A program made the position numbers and the translations under genes. Under the pieces are notes generated by a model. That model saw nothing but the letters and a program-made list of their open reading frames with translations. It was not told the DNA's origin and did no database searches. Below, piece after piece: positions 58,225 through 64,000 of a DNA stretch of 64,000 nucleotides (positions are counted from its first letter, which is position 1; each line of letters opens with the position of its first letter). Source of the DNA: JADJOM01 sp963817435 (GTDB lineage Bacteria > Gemmatimonadota > Gemmatimonadetes > Gemmatimonadales > GWC2-71-9); assembly GCA_963817435.1 (NCBI GenBank), contig CAWFNY010000001.1, positions 434,001 to 498,000 of the forward strand, written 5' to 3'.

Positions 58225-58278
58225 CAATTCCTCCTGAGATCGTGAGTTCGGGCGGGCAGGCAGGAACAGCCTGGAATC

Positions 58279-58307
58279 AGCTTACGCCCCGGTTGTCACG
58301 TCGTCAA
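58279..58307 (-). promoter_or_regulatory. Sigma-70-type promoter of the TonB receptor gene
   Basis: Minus-strand TTGACG (58307-58302) and TAAGCT (58284-58279) are separated by 17 nt, with a 5' leader of about 48 nt before the ATG at 58224. Confidence 0.55.
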
Positions 58308-58336
58308 GGAAGGAAGAGGTGGGCAGAAAAGGGAAA

Positions 58337-58365
58337 CCGCCTGCCGGGACATTCCCGACAGGCGG
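58337..58365 (-). terminator. Rho-independent terminator of the HhH protein gene
   Basis: On the minus strand CCGCCTGTCGGG-AATGT-CCCGGCAGGCGG forms a 12-bp stem with one wobble, followed by the U-rich run TTTCCCTTTTC (58336-58326). It lies 70 nt beyond the stop at 58435 and just before the TonB receptor promoter. Confidence 0.75.
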
Positions 58366-58434
58366 CTAAACGCGGGACTTGGGAGGTAGGTTGCCGTGTA
58401 CGCCCCGCGGGAGGCCTGCTGTGAACCCTTGGTC

Positions 58435-58851
58435 CTAGTTGCTGCGCTTCGCGATCACCAGCGTGCGGATCTTCTTGTACGTCGCTGCCGGCACGATCTT
58501 CTTGCTGACGAGTTCATCCTTGGTCCGGAACGGACGGGACTTGATGATCGCATCGGCGTAGGTCTCTCCGATGCCGGGCAGGGCGACCAGCTGGTCACGG
58601 GTCGCGGTGTTCAGGTCGAGCAAGTGCGCCTTCGCGCCTGCCTTCGTGGTGGTCGTCTTCGCGACCCGCTTTGCGGCGGGTGCCGGCTTGGTGGTCGAAG
58701 CCACCGCGGCAGTCGGTGCCGGCTTGGCGCCGGGCTGTTGCGTGCTCGCCTTGGTGGCCGGGGTCGTCGCCGCGGCCGACTGAGCCTGCACGGCCGATAC
58801 GGTCAGCAGGCCGAGCGCGGCGAGAGCGGCAAACGTGAGCGAACGCTTCAT
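58435..58851 (-). CDS. Secreted helix-hairpin-helix protein (ComEA-like domain)
   Basis: Protein of 138 residues from ATG 58851, chosen for the GGAGG site and signal peptide (MKRSLTFAALAALGLLTVSAVQAQ). A low-complexity linker rich in Ala, Pro, Thr and Lys (about 25-75) precedes a helix-hairpin-helix domain: LLDLNTATRDQLVALPGIGETYADAII then FRTKDELVSKKIVPAATYKKI. The domain is like the DNA-binding part of ComEA, but there is no comEC or comEB nearby and the transmembrane anchor is replaced by a cleavable signal. A role in binding extracellular DNA is possible. Confidence 0.8.
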   Translation of the reverse strand: MKRSLTFAALAALGLLTVSAVQAQSAAATTPATKASTQQPGAKPAPTAAVASTTKPAPAAKRVAKTTTTKAGAKAHLLDLNTATRDQLVALPGIGETYADAIIKSRPFRTKDELVSKKIVPAATYKKIRTLVIAKRSN

Positions 58852-59003
58852 CAGATCCTCCGAAACGGTGAACTGCAGCTGCGTGGTGTAGCGGGTCCAG
58901 AATCCTCTGTACCTGTTCAAGGCAATCGGTGTGCCGGAGGAATCGGCGTCCGAAATGCCTGGTTCGACCGGGAATCAGGCCCGAAGGCGCCGGAGATGAT
59001 GCC

Positions 59004-59148
59004 CCGGATGACAGACTGGCCCGGTGCGGGACAGAGTGGCGAGCCGAGTTGTCATCCGGGCTGGGCGGAAACGATCGAGGGATCCATGTCCCGAACGCGG
59101 ACCGGATCCCTCGTGGCGAGCCGATGGTGGCGCAGTCTAGACTGCGCC
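59004..59148. repeat. Cluster of three inverted repeats
   Basis: Three perfect inverted repeats lie in the 285-nt interval 58852-59136, the last running into the end of the downstream-facing regulator gene. CCGGATGACA (59004-59013) pairs with TGTCATCCGG (59050-59059). CGAGGGATCC (59076-59085) pairs with GGATCCCTCG (59104-59113). GGCGCAGTCTAGACTGCGCC (59129-59148) is a 20-nt palindrome spanning the stop codon of the NtrC-like gene. They may end its transcript; TGTCATCC...GAGGGATCC also looks like a dispersed repeat. Confidence 0.5.
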
Positions 59149-60567
59149 GGGTTTCCACTGCCAGCGCTGAATCATGCGGGTCAGCGTCCGCCGGGAGATC
59201 CCGAGCACACGGGCGGAGTCTTCGCGATTGCCGTTCATCGCGGCCAGCACCCGGAAGACGTGGCGCCGGTCGAGTTCATCGAGCGTGACCAGCTCCACGA
59301 CGGGCTCTGCCGCCGGGGCCTCTCCGGGGCGGGTGGCGGGCGCGGGTTGCGGCTGCAGGCATGCGCGGATCGCTTCCGGCAGATGCTCCGGCCCGATGAC
59401 GTCGAGCTCGGCGAGCACCAGCGCGCGCTCGAGGACATTCTCGAGTTCGCGAACGTTGCCTGGCCAATCCCACGCGAGCAGGGCCGCCTGCGCCTTCGGA
59501 TCGATCGCCAGGGGACCGCGGCCGTGGCGCAGGGCGAGCGTGGTAAGGAAGTGGTCGATCAGCAGCGGAATATCCTGCCTCCGCTCGCGCAGTGGCGGAA
59601 GCTGGATCGTGACCACGTTCAGTCGATAGTACAGGTCTTCGCGGAACTTCTTGTCGCGCACCATCTGCGCGAGGTCGCGGTGGGTCGCCGCGATGATGCG
59701 CACGTCCACCTTGATCGGCGTCTCGGCGCCCACCGGCACGATCTCCTGCTCCTGCAGCACCCGGAGCAGCCGCGCCTGCAGGCCCGGCGAGATGTCACCG
59801 ATCTCGTCGAGGAACGCGGTGCCCTTGTCAGCCTCACGAAAGAGACCGGGCCGGCTGCCGACGGCGCCGGTGAACGCCCCCTTCACATGGCCGAAGAGTT
59901 CGCTCTCGAGCAACCCCTCGGCGAGGGCCGAGCAATTGACCGCCACCATCCGCTTGTCCGCGCGATCCGAAAACCGGTGGATGGTCCGCGCGACCAGCTC
60001 CTTGCCGGTGCCGGTGTCCCCGAGCAGGAGCACCGAAGCCTGGGTGGACGCCACCCGGGCCACCTGTTTCATGACCGCGATGATGCCGGGGCTGTGGCCG
60101 ACCAGCACGCCTTTCTCGGCCACCGGAGCTGGGCCGTCGCGCCTGAGCGTGGCCGCGGCGCTTTCCTGGCGTGCGGTCGCAAGCTCGCGCCGCTCGAGCG
60201 CGCGGGAGAGCGTCGAGCGAAGCTCCGTCAGGTCGTAGGGCTTGCTGATGAAATCATAGGCACCGGCCCGGATCGCCTCGGCCGCCGCCCCGGCGTCGCC
60301 GAAGGCGGTGAGCACCAGGACCAGCGCTTCCGGAGTGCGCTGCCGGATTGCGGCGAGCAGGTCGAGCCCGCTTGCCTCCGGCATCCGGAGGTCGGTGAGC
60401 ACCGCGTCGAACGGGCCCTCACGATCATAGATCGCAAGGGCATCCCTGACTGAGAGTGCGCGATGCACGGCGTACGACTCGCGCTCGAGCACCTCGCCGA
60501 GCATGCGGCAGGCGGCCTCGTCATCATCGACGAGCAGCAGTCGAGCGTGGTCGGTTTCGGCGCTCAT
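59137..60567 (-). CDS. Sigma-54-dependent response regulator (NtrC family)
   Basis: Protein of 476 residues from ATG 60567 (ATGA overlap with the kinase gene). A receiver domain (1-120, phospho-acceptor Asp59 in VLTDLRMPE) is followed by an AAA+ domain with Walker A GDTGTGKE (183-190), the sigma-54 contact motif GAFTGA (230-235), and DLYYRLNVV. A C-terminal Fis-type helix-turn-helix (EDSARVLGISRRTLTRMIQ) ends the protein. It should activate RpoN promoters when phosphorylated by the adjacent kinase. Target genes are unknown. Confidence 0.93.
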   Translation of the reverse strand: MSAETDHARLLLVDDDEAACRMLGEVLERESYAVHRALSVRDALAIYDREGPFDAVLTDLRMPEASGLDLLAAIRQRTPEALVLVLTAFGDAGAAAEAIRAGAYDFISKPYDLTELRSTLSRALERRELATARQESAAATLRRDGPAPVAEKGVLVGHSPGIIAVMKQVARVASTQASVLLLGDTGTGKELVARTIHRFSDRADKRMVAVNCSALAEGLLESELFGHVKGAFTGAVGSRPGLFREADKGTAFLDEIGDISPGLQARLLRVLQEQEIVPVGAETPIKVDVRIIAATHRDLAQMVRDKKFREDLYYRLNVVTIQLPPLRERRQDIPLLIDHFLTTLALRHGRGPLAIDPKAQAALLAWDWPGNVRELENVLERALVLAELDVIGPEHLPEAIRACLQPQPAPATRPGEAPAAEPVVELVTLDELDRRHVFRVLAAMNGNREDSARVLGISRRTLTRMIQRWQWKPGAV

Positions 60568-62018
60568 CTCGGGTCTGCGGGTGGCAGCGTAAGTCGCCAT
60601 GAGGTCCCCTTCTCGGAATCTACGTAGGCCAGCTCTCCGCCCAGGGCACGGGCGAGGCGCCGGCTAACGGCAAGTCCGAGGCCAGTCCCGCCGGGCCCTT
60701 TCGAAGTGACGAATGGCTGGAACAGCTGGCTGCGGGCCTCGGCCGGGAGCCCGGGGCCGTCGTCCGAGACGTCGATGTGCGCCATCTCCCCGTTCCGGCC
60801 GGCCGAAAGCGTGAAGCGTCCGCCGCGCGGCAGGGCCTCGATGGCGTTCTTGAGAAGATTGAGGAGGATCTGCTCGACCAGGTCGGGGTCGGTGGCGGCG
60901 ATCGCCCCCTCGGCGCCCGGCTTCAGCTCCGCCAGGACGCCGGCCTCATCGAGGGACGGCTCCAGGAAGCGCACCATGCGTGCCGCCAGCTGGCGGAGGT
61001 CGGTGGGGACCCGGCGTGGCGCGGGCCAGCTGCCGCGGGTGAGGCCACCACGTACGATCTTCGCGACCCGCTCGAGCTGGGAGAGCATCAGCGCGACCCG
61101 TTCCTCACCCCCCGCGTCGCGCGCCTGGCGCATGTCCTCACGCAGCAGCTGCAGGTGCCCGTTCATCGTATTGAGCGGGGTGCCGATCTCATGCGCGAAG
61201 CTGCCGGCGATCTCCTCCGCCTGCGCCAGCCGGTCGTAGGCCTTGGCGCGGTCTTCAAGCGACAGCAGGGCCGCTCGGGAGGCGCTCTCCCGCTCCCGAT
61301 AGGCGAGGGCGTTCCTCATCTCATTGTAGCGCCGGGCCAGCTCCCGGAACTCCGGCGGCCCGATCTCGGCTGCCTCCGGCGCTCCCGTTGCCCCCTGGTG
61401 GGCGCCTGCCATCGCCCGCGTGAGCGACCGGAGCGGCAAACCCACCCAGCGGCTGGTCAGCAAGCCGACCCCGATGGAGAGCAGCAGCGCGGCCACGATC
61501 GCGAATACATAGGCTCGCTTCCGCTCCAGTCTGGCCCAGCTGGCGAGACGGCCGGTGGAGACCTGCACGTCCAGGACTCCATAGATCCGCCGCCCGCCGA
61601 GCGGGACCACGACCTGCCACGCCGGCTGCGGTTCGTCGCGAAACCGCACCCCGGTCGCCCGGCGCACCAGCGCCTCGGCATCGAGGTCATCGGGCTCGCG
61701 GGTCACGGTGCTGTCGCTCGCCGCGGCGGGGACGAGCGCGTTCGCCTGCGCGAGGAACACGATCGCGGTCGTCTCGGTGATATGGCGACGGCTCCACCCC
61801 GCGATGCCGACGCCAAGCGCGCTAGGTTCGCCGGTGGGGGCGATGCGGGTCAGATAGGCGGCGAGGGTGTTGGCGAGATCGACGGATTCCGCGCGCAGAT
61901 CCTCCAGTCGCGAGCGCTCCGCGAGCGACAGGCCGACTTCCGTCGCGCCGATGACCAGCAGGATGGCGAGCGCGGCGGTAATGAGCGCGAGTCGACGCGG
62001 CAGGCCGAGGCGACCCAT
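60564..62018 (-). CDS. Sensor histidine kinase (NtrB/ZraS-like)
   Basis: Membrane kinase of 484 residues from ATG 62018. Two transmembrane helices (about residues 8-28 and 165-185) enclose a sensor domain of about 135 residues outside the membrane. A HAMP linker (about 185-240) leads to HisKA with GSFAHEIGTPLNTMNGHL (phospho-His276) and an HATPase core with LLNLLKNAIEALP (N box), DVSDDGPGL (G1) and GTGLGLAVSRRLA (G2). It is coupled to the NtrC-type regulator. An in-frame extension to 62087 would overlap the divergent chrA start and is rejected. Confidence 0.9.
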   Translation of the reverse strand: MGRLGLPRRLALITAALAILLVIGATEVGLSLAERSRLEDLRAESVDLANTLAAYLTRIAPTGEPSALGVGIAGWSRRHITETTAIVFLAQANALVPAAASDSTVTREPDDLDAEALVRRATGVRFRDEPQPAWQVVVPLGGRRIYGVLDVQVSTGRLASWARLERKRAYVFAIVAALLLSIGVGLLTSRWVGLPLRSLTRAMAGAHQGATGAPEAAEIGPPEFRELARRYNEMRNALAYRERESASRAALLSLEDRAKAYDRLAQAEEIAGSFAHEIGTPLNTMNGHLQLLREDMRQARDAGGEERVALMLSQLERVAKIVRGGLTRGSWPAPRRVPTDLRQLAARMVRFLEPSLDEAGVLAELKPGAEGAIAATDPDLVEQILLNLLKNAIEALPRGGRFTLSAGRNGEMAHIDVSDDGPGLPAEARSQLFQPFVTSKGPGGTGLGLAVSRRLARALGGELAYVDSEKGTSWRLTLPPADPR

Positions 62019-62039
62019 CGGCGGGGAAGTGGACACGGG

Positions 62040-62074
62040 GGAAGTATACTTCCGGGGTCTTCCACCCCTGTCAA
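62040..62074. promoter_or_regulatory. Divergent promoter with a palindromic -10, kinase/chrA
   Basis: GGAAGTATACTTCC (62040-62053) is a 14-nt palindrome that reads TATACT on both strands. On the minus strand a perfect TTGACA lies at 62074-62069, spaced 20 nt from TATACT (18 nt from AGTATA). On the plus strand the TATACT is 30 nt before the chrA ATG but has no clear -35. The palindrome could also bind a regulator. Confidence 0.4.
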
Positions 62075-62080
62075 TCGTCC

Positions 62081-63193
62081 ATGGCACAGCGGTCAGACTC
62101 CGCTCATGAATACGCGACCCCCCTCGCCGGGCTCGCCACGCTGTTTCTTCGGCTTGGGGCGACCAGCTTCGGCGGGCCTGCCGCGCACATCGCGCTCATG
62201 GAGGACGCGGTCGTCACCCGGCGTGCGTGGATGACTCGTGCGGAGTTCCTCGACCTGCTGGGCGCGGCCAATCTCATCCCCGGGCCGAACTCCAGCGAAC
62301 TGGCGATGCATCTCGGCTGGCGGCGTGCCGGCGGGGCCGGGCTCCTGGTCGCCGGCTTCGCCTTCATTCTCCCCGCCGTCCTGATCACCGGCGTGCTGGC
62401 GTGGATCTATGTCCGCTTCGGGAATCTTCCGGCGATGGCGGGTCCGCTCGCCGGTGTGCGAGCGGCGGTGCTGGCGGTGATCACCGCGGCGATCTGGCGG
62501 CTGGGAACGACGGCGGTCAAGTCGCGCGTCCTCGCCATCGCCGGCGCGCTGGTGCTGATCGCCGCGCTGCTCGGCGGCAATGAACTGCTGCTGCTGCTCG
62601 GCGGCGGGGTGCTCGGCGCCTGCTGGATCGCCGGGATTCCCCGCTTCGGCCGAGGCGTGGCGCTCGGCGCGATCGAGCCGACTCTGCTCGCCCTGGGACT
62701 CTTCTTCCTCAAGATCGGCAGCATACTGTACGGCAGCGGGTATGTGCTGTTCGCCTTTCTGGAAGGCGGCCTGGTGGAAAAGCTCGGCTGGCTGACTCGA
62801 CCGCAACTGGTCGACGCCATTGCGGCCGGGCAATTCACGCCCGGCCCCGTGCTCTCCACCGCGACGTTCGTCGGCTACCTCGTCCTGGGCTGGCCCGGGG
62901 CTGTGATCGCCACCCTCGGCATCTTCCTGCCCTCATTCGTGTTCGTGGCGCTGACGTCGCGGCTCGTCGGGCGGCTGCGCCGATCGCCCTGGAGCGCCGC
63001 GTTCCTGGACGCCGTGAACGTGGCGGCGCTCGCGCTGATGGTTTCGGTGACGCTGCACCTCGCGACCACCGCACTGGCCGGCCCCGCGACCTGGGCCATC
63101 GCGGCGCTGGCGTTCCTCGTCCTCGCCCGCACCACGATCAACCCGGGGTGGATCGTCCTCGGCGGACTGCTGCTGGGGGGATTGCTGGCATGA
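62081..63193 (+). CDS. chrA: ChrA-family chromate transporter
   Basis: Membrane protein of 370 residues, the long two-domain CHR form. The N-terminal domain starts with FLRLGATSFGGPAAHIALM and contains NLIPGPNSSELAMHLGW. The C-terminal domain repeats the pattern (FLKIGSILYGSGYVLFAFLEGG, QFTPGPVLSTATFVGYLVLGWPGA). Such proteins export chromate, probably by anion exchange; some may carry other anions. No chrB regulator is adjacent. It is coupled to the DedA gene by ATGA. Confidence 0.9.
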   Translation: MAQRSDSAHEYATPLAGLATLFLRLGATSFGGPAAHIALMEDAVVTRRAWMTRAEFLDLLGAANLIPGPNSSELAMHLGWRRAGGAGLLVAGFAFILPAVLITGVLAWIYVRFGNLPAMAGPLAGVRAAVLAVITAAIWRLGTTAVKSRVLAIAGALVLIAALLGGNELLLLLGGGVLGACWIAGIPRFGRGVALGAIEPTLLALGLFFLKIGSILYGSGYVLFAFLEGGLVEKLGWLTRPQLVDAIAAGQFTPGPVLSTATFVGYLVLGWPGAVIATLGIFLPSFVFVALTSRLVGRLRRSPWSAAFLDAVNVAALALMVSVTLHLATTALAGPATWAIAALAFLVLARTTINPGWIVLGGLLLGGLLA

Positions 63194-63759
63194 CCTCGAT
63201 CGAAAGCTTCCTGTCGCAATACGGCCTCATCGCCCTGTTCCTGCTGGCCACGGTCGAGGGAGATGTGAGTCTCATCGTGGGTGGTGTGCTGGCCCACCTG
63301 GGCATCCTGCCGCTCGCTGGCGTGATGGTCGCCGGTGCCCTCGGCAACCTCGGGGGTGATCTGGTGTGGTTCTGGATGGGGCGCCGGCACAGCGAGCGGA
63401 TCCAGGCCACGAAGTTCTATCGCGCAGTGGGCCCGCGCATCGCCCGGCTCACGCGCCGGCTCGGGGCCTGGCAACTGCTCGTCTCCCGCGTCATCTACGG
63501 CACCCGGAACGCGAGCATGCTCTACTGGGGCCAGGCCGGACTGGCCCCGCTCCGCTTCGTGCTGATCGACGGCCTGGGCTGCGCCCTCGCCGCGATCGGA
63601 TTCAGCCTCCTGGGCTACCTCGTCGGTCATGGTACCAGCGTGCTGACCGGTGAAGTGAAGCGGGTGGAGCAGTGGCTCCTGGTCGCGGTGGTCGCGGGCG
63701 GACTGATCGTTTGGGGTGTGACCCGGGTGATGCGCCGGGAACTCCACGACCAGGTTTGA
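63190..63759 (+). CDS. DedA-family membrane protein
   Basis: Protein of 189 residues from ATG 63190. The DedA/SNARE-associated (VTT) fold is shown by GLIALFLLATVEGDVSLIVGGVLA, GALGNLGGDLVWFWMGRR and the conserved Arg region LVSRVIYGTRNASMLYWGQAG. About four or five membrane segments. DedA proteins act in lipid or proton-motive-force-linked transport, some in selenite or other oxyanion uptake. A weak 6-bp hairpin (63768-63788) follows the stop. Confidence 0.8.
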   Translation: MTSIESFLSQYGLIALFLLATVEGDVSLIVGGVLAHLGILPLAGVMVAGALGNLGGDLVWFWMGRRHSERIQATKFYRAVGPRIARLTRRLGAWQLLVSRVIYGTRNASMLYWGQAGLAPLRFVLIDGLGCALAAIGFSLLGYLVGHGTSVLTGEVKRVEQWLLVAVVAGGLIVWGVTRVMRRELHDQV

Positions 63760-63873
63760 ATCCCGAGCCGCCGCCTCTGAGACGGCGGACCGTCCCAGAC
63801 CCGGGGGACCGGACCGCGGGGTGGAGAATCACGAAAAGTTGCATAGCCCCTTCCGCCATGCGAAGTTACAGCC

Positions 63874-64000
63874 ATGCAACTCGCCCCCCTCGTGGCCGAC
63901 CTTCGGGCCAGGAAGGTGCCCGCGATCGCTCGCGCGATCTCACTGGTTGAGAACGCCCGACCCGGTTTCGAGGAACTCCTTTCCTCCATTCATTCCGCAC
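63874..64000 (+). CDS. meaB: MeaB/ArgK-type GTPase, 5' end only
   Basis: The first 42 codons, from ATG 63874, are present before the window ends. MQLAPLVADLRARKVPAIAR then AISLVENARPGFEELLSSIH matches the N-terminal helix region of MeaB/ArgK G3E GTPases (ALARAISLVEN is typical). MeaB protects and reloads B12-dependent acyl-CoA mutases such as methylmalonyl-CoA mutase. The P-loop and the rest lie beyond the edge, so the call rests on a short stretch. No ribosome site is obvious. Confidence 0.6.
   Translation, partial: MQLAPLVADLRARKVPAIARAISLVENARPGFEELLSSIHSA

Noticed and set aside
58852..58920. Longer start for the HhH protein (MNRYRGFWTRY...)
   Set aside because: It would put 23 residues before a complete signal peptide that has its own ribosome site.

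Overview
The window is high-GC bacterial chromosome (roughly two-thirds G+C by eye), densely coded, with genes packed into long co-directional runs. At least 22 neighbouring gene pairs share a 4-nt start/stop overlap (ATGA, GTGA or TTGA). The mix of genes (purine operon with phospholipid genes inside it, PKD lipoproteins, a TonB receptor, MOFRL glycerate kinase, serine-cycle genes) fits a Gemmatimonadota-like soil or sediment bacterium. That assignment is inference from style and content; no rRNA or tRNA gene was seen to anchor it.

Layout. (1) 82-2465: a cupin protein with an apparent frameshift, a GNAT acetyltransferase, a DUF4397 lipoprotein and a small secreted protein. (2) 2594-16826, minus strand: one very long operon-like run truA-htrA-purB-purC-psd-pssA-purS-purQ-(BamE-like)-(zinc ribbon)-purL-purF-ppdK. 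It combines most of IMP synthesis with the two-step route to phosphatidylethanolamine and ends in pyruvate phosphate dikinase. (3) 16892-31438, mainly plus strand: trpD, then (past a minus-strand flippase-like gene and lexA) trpC-trpF-trpB-HEAT-HD-GYP-trpA-GAF/MCP-like-folK-panB-panC-yqeK-lytR_C. Tryptophan genes are thus interleaved with signalling genes and followed by folate and pantothenate genes. (4) 31410-35156, minus: a hybrid histidine kinase with six PAS domains.

(5) 35355-44893: a serine-cycle assimilation cluster. A glycerate 2-kinase broken by one frameshift faces serine-glyoxylate aminotransferase, malyl-CoA lyase, malate-CoA ligase beta and alpha, hydroxypyruvate reductase and PEP carboxylase. 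Together these interconvert glyoxylate, serine, hydroxypyruvate, glycerate, PEP, oxaloacetate, malate and malyl-CoA. Methanol or formaldehyde oxidation genes and tetrahydrofolate C1 genes are not in the window. (6) 44966-47777: rlmN and an EXORDIUM-like PKD lipoprotein. (7) 47921-55331, plus: ptsN-like EIIA, aspS, phoH, ybeY, two CNNM/CorC-type CBS proteins and mgtE. (8) 55429-58851: a TonB-dependent receptor and a secreted helix-hairpin-helix protein. (9) 59137-62018, minus: an NtrB/NtrC-like two-component pair. (10) 62081-64000, plus: chrA, a DedA-family gene and the 5' end of a MeaB-type GTPase cut by the window edge.

The most noteworthy items are the serine-cycle cluster with its frameshifted glycerate kinase, the tryptophan operon carrying an HD-GYP protein and a HEAT protein that seem to share a related N-terminal module, and several structured intergenic repeats. 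No CRISPR array, insertion sequence, prophage, tRNA or rRNA was found.
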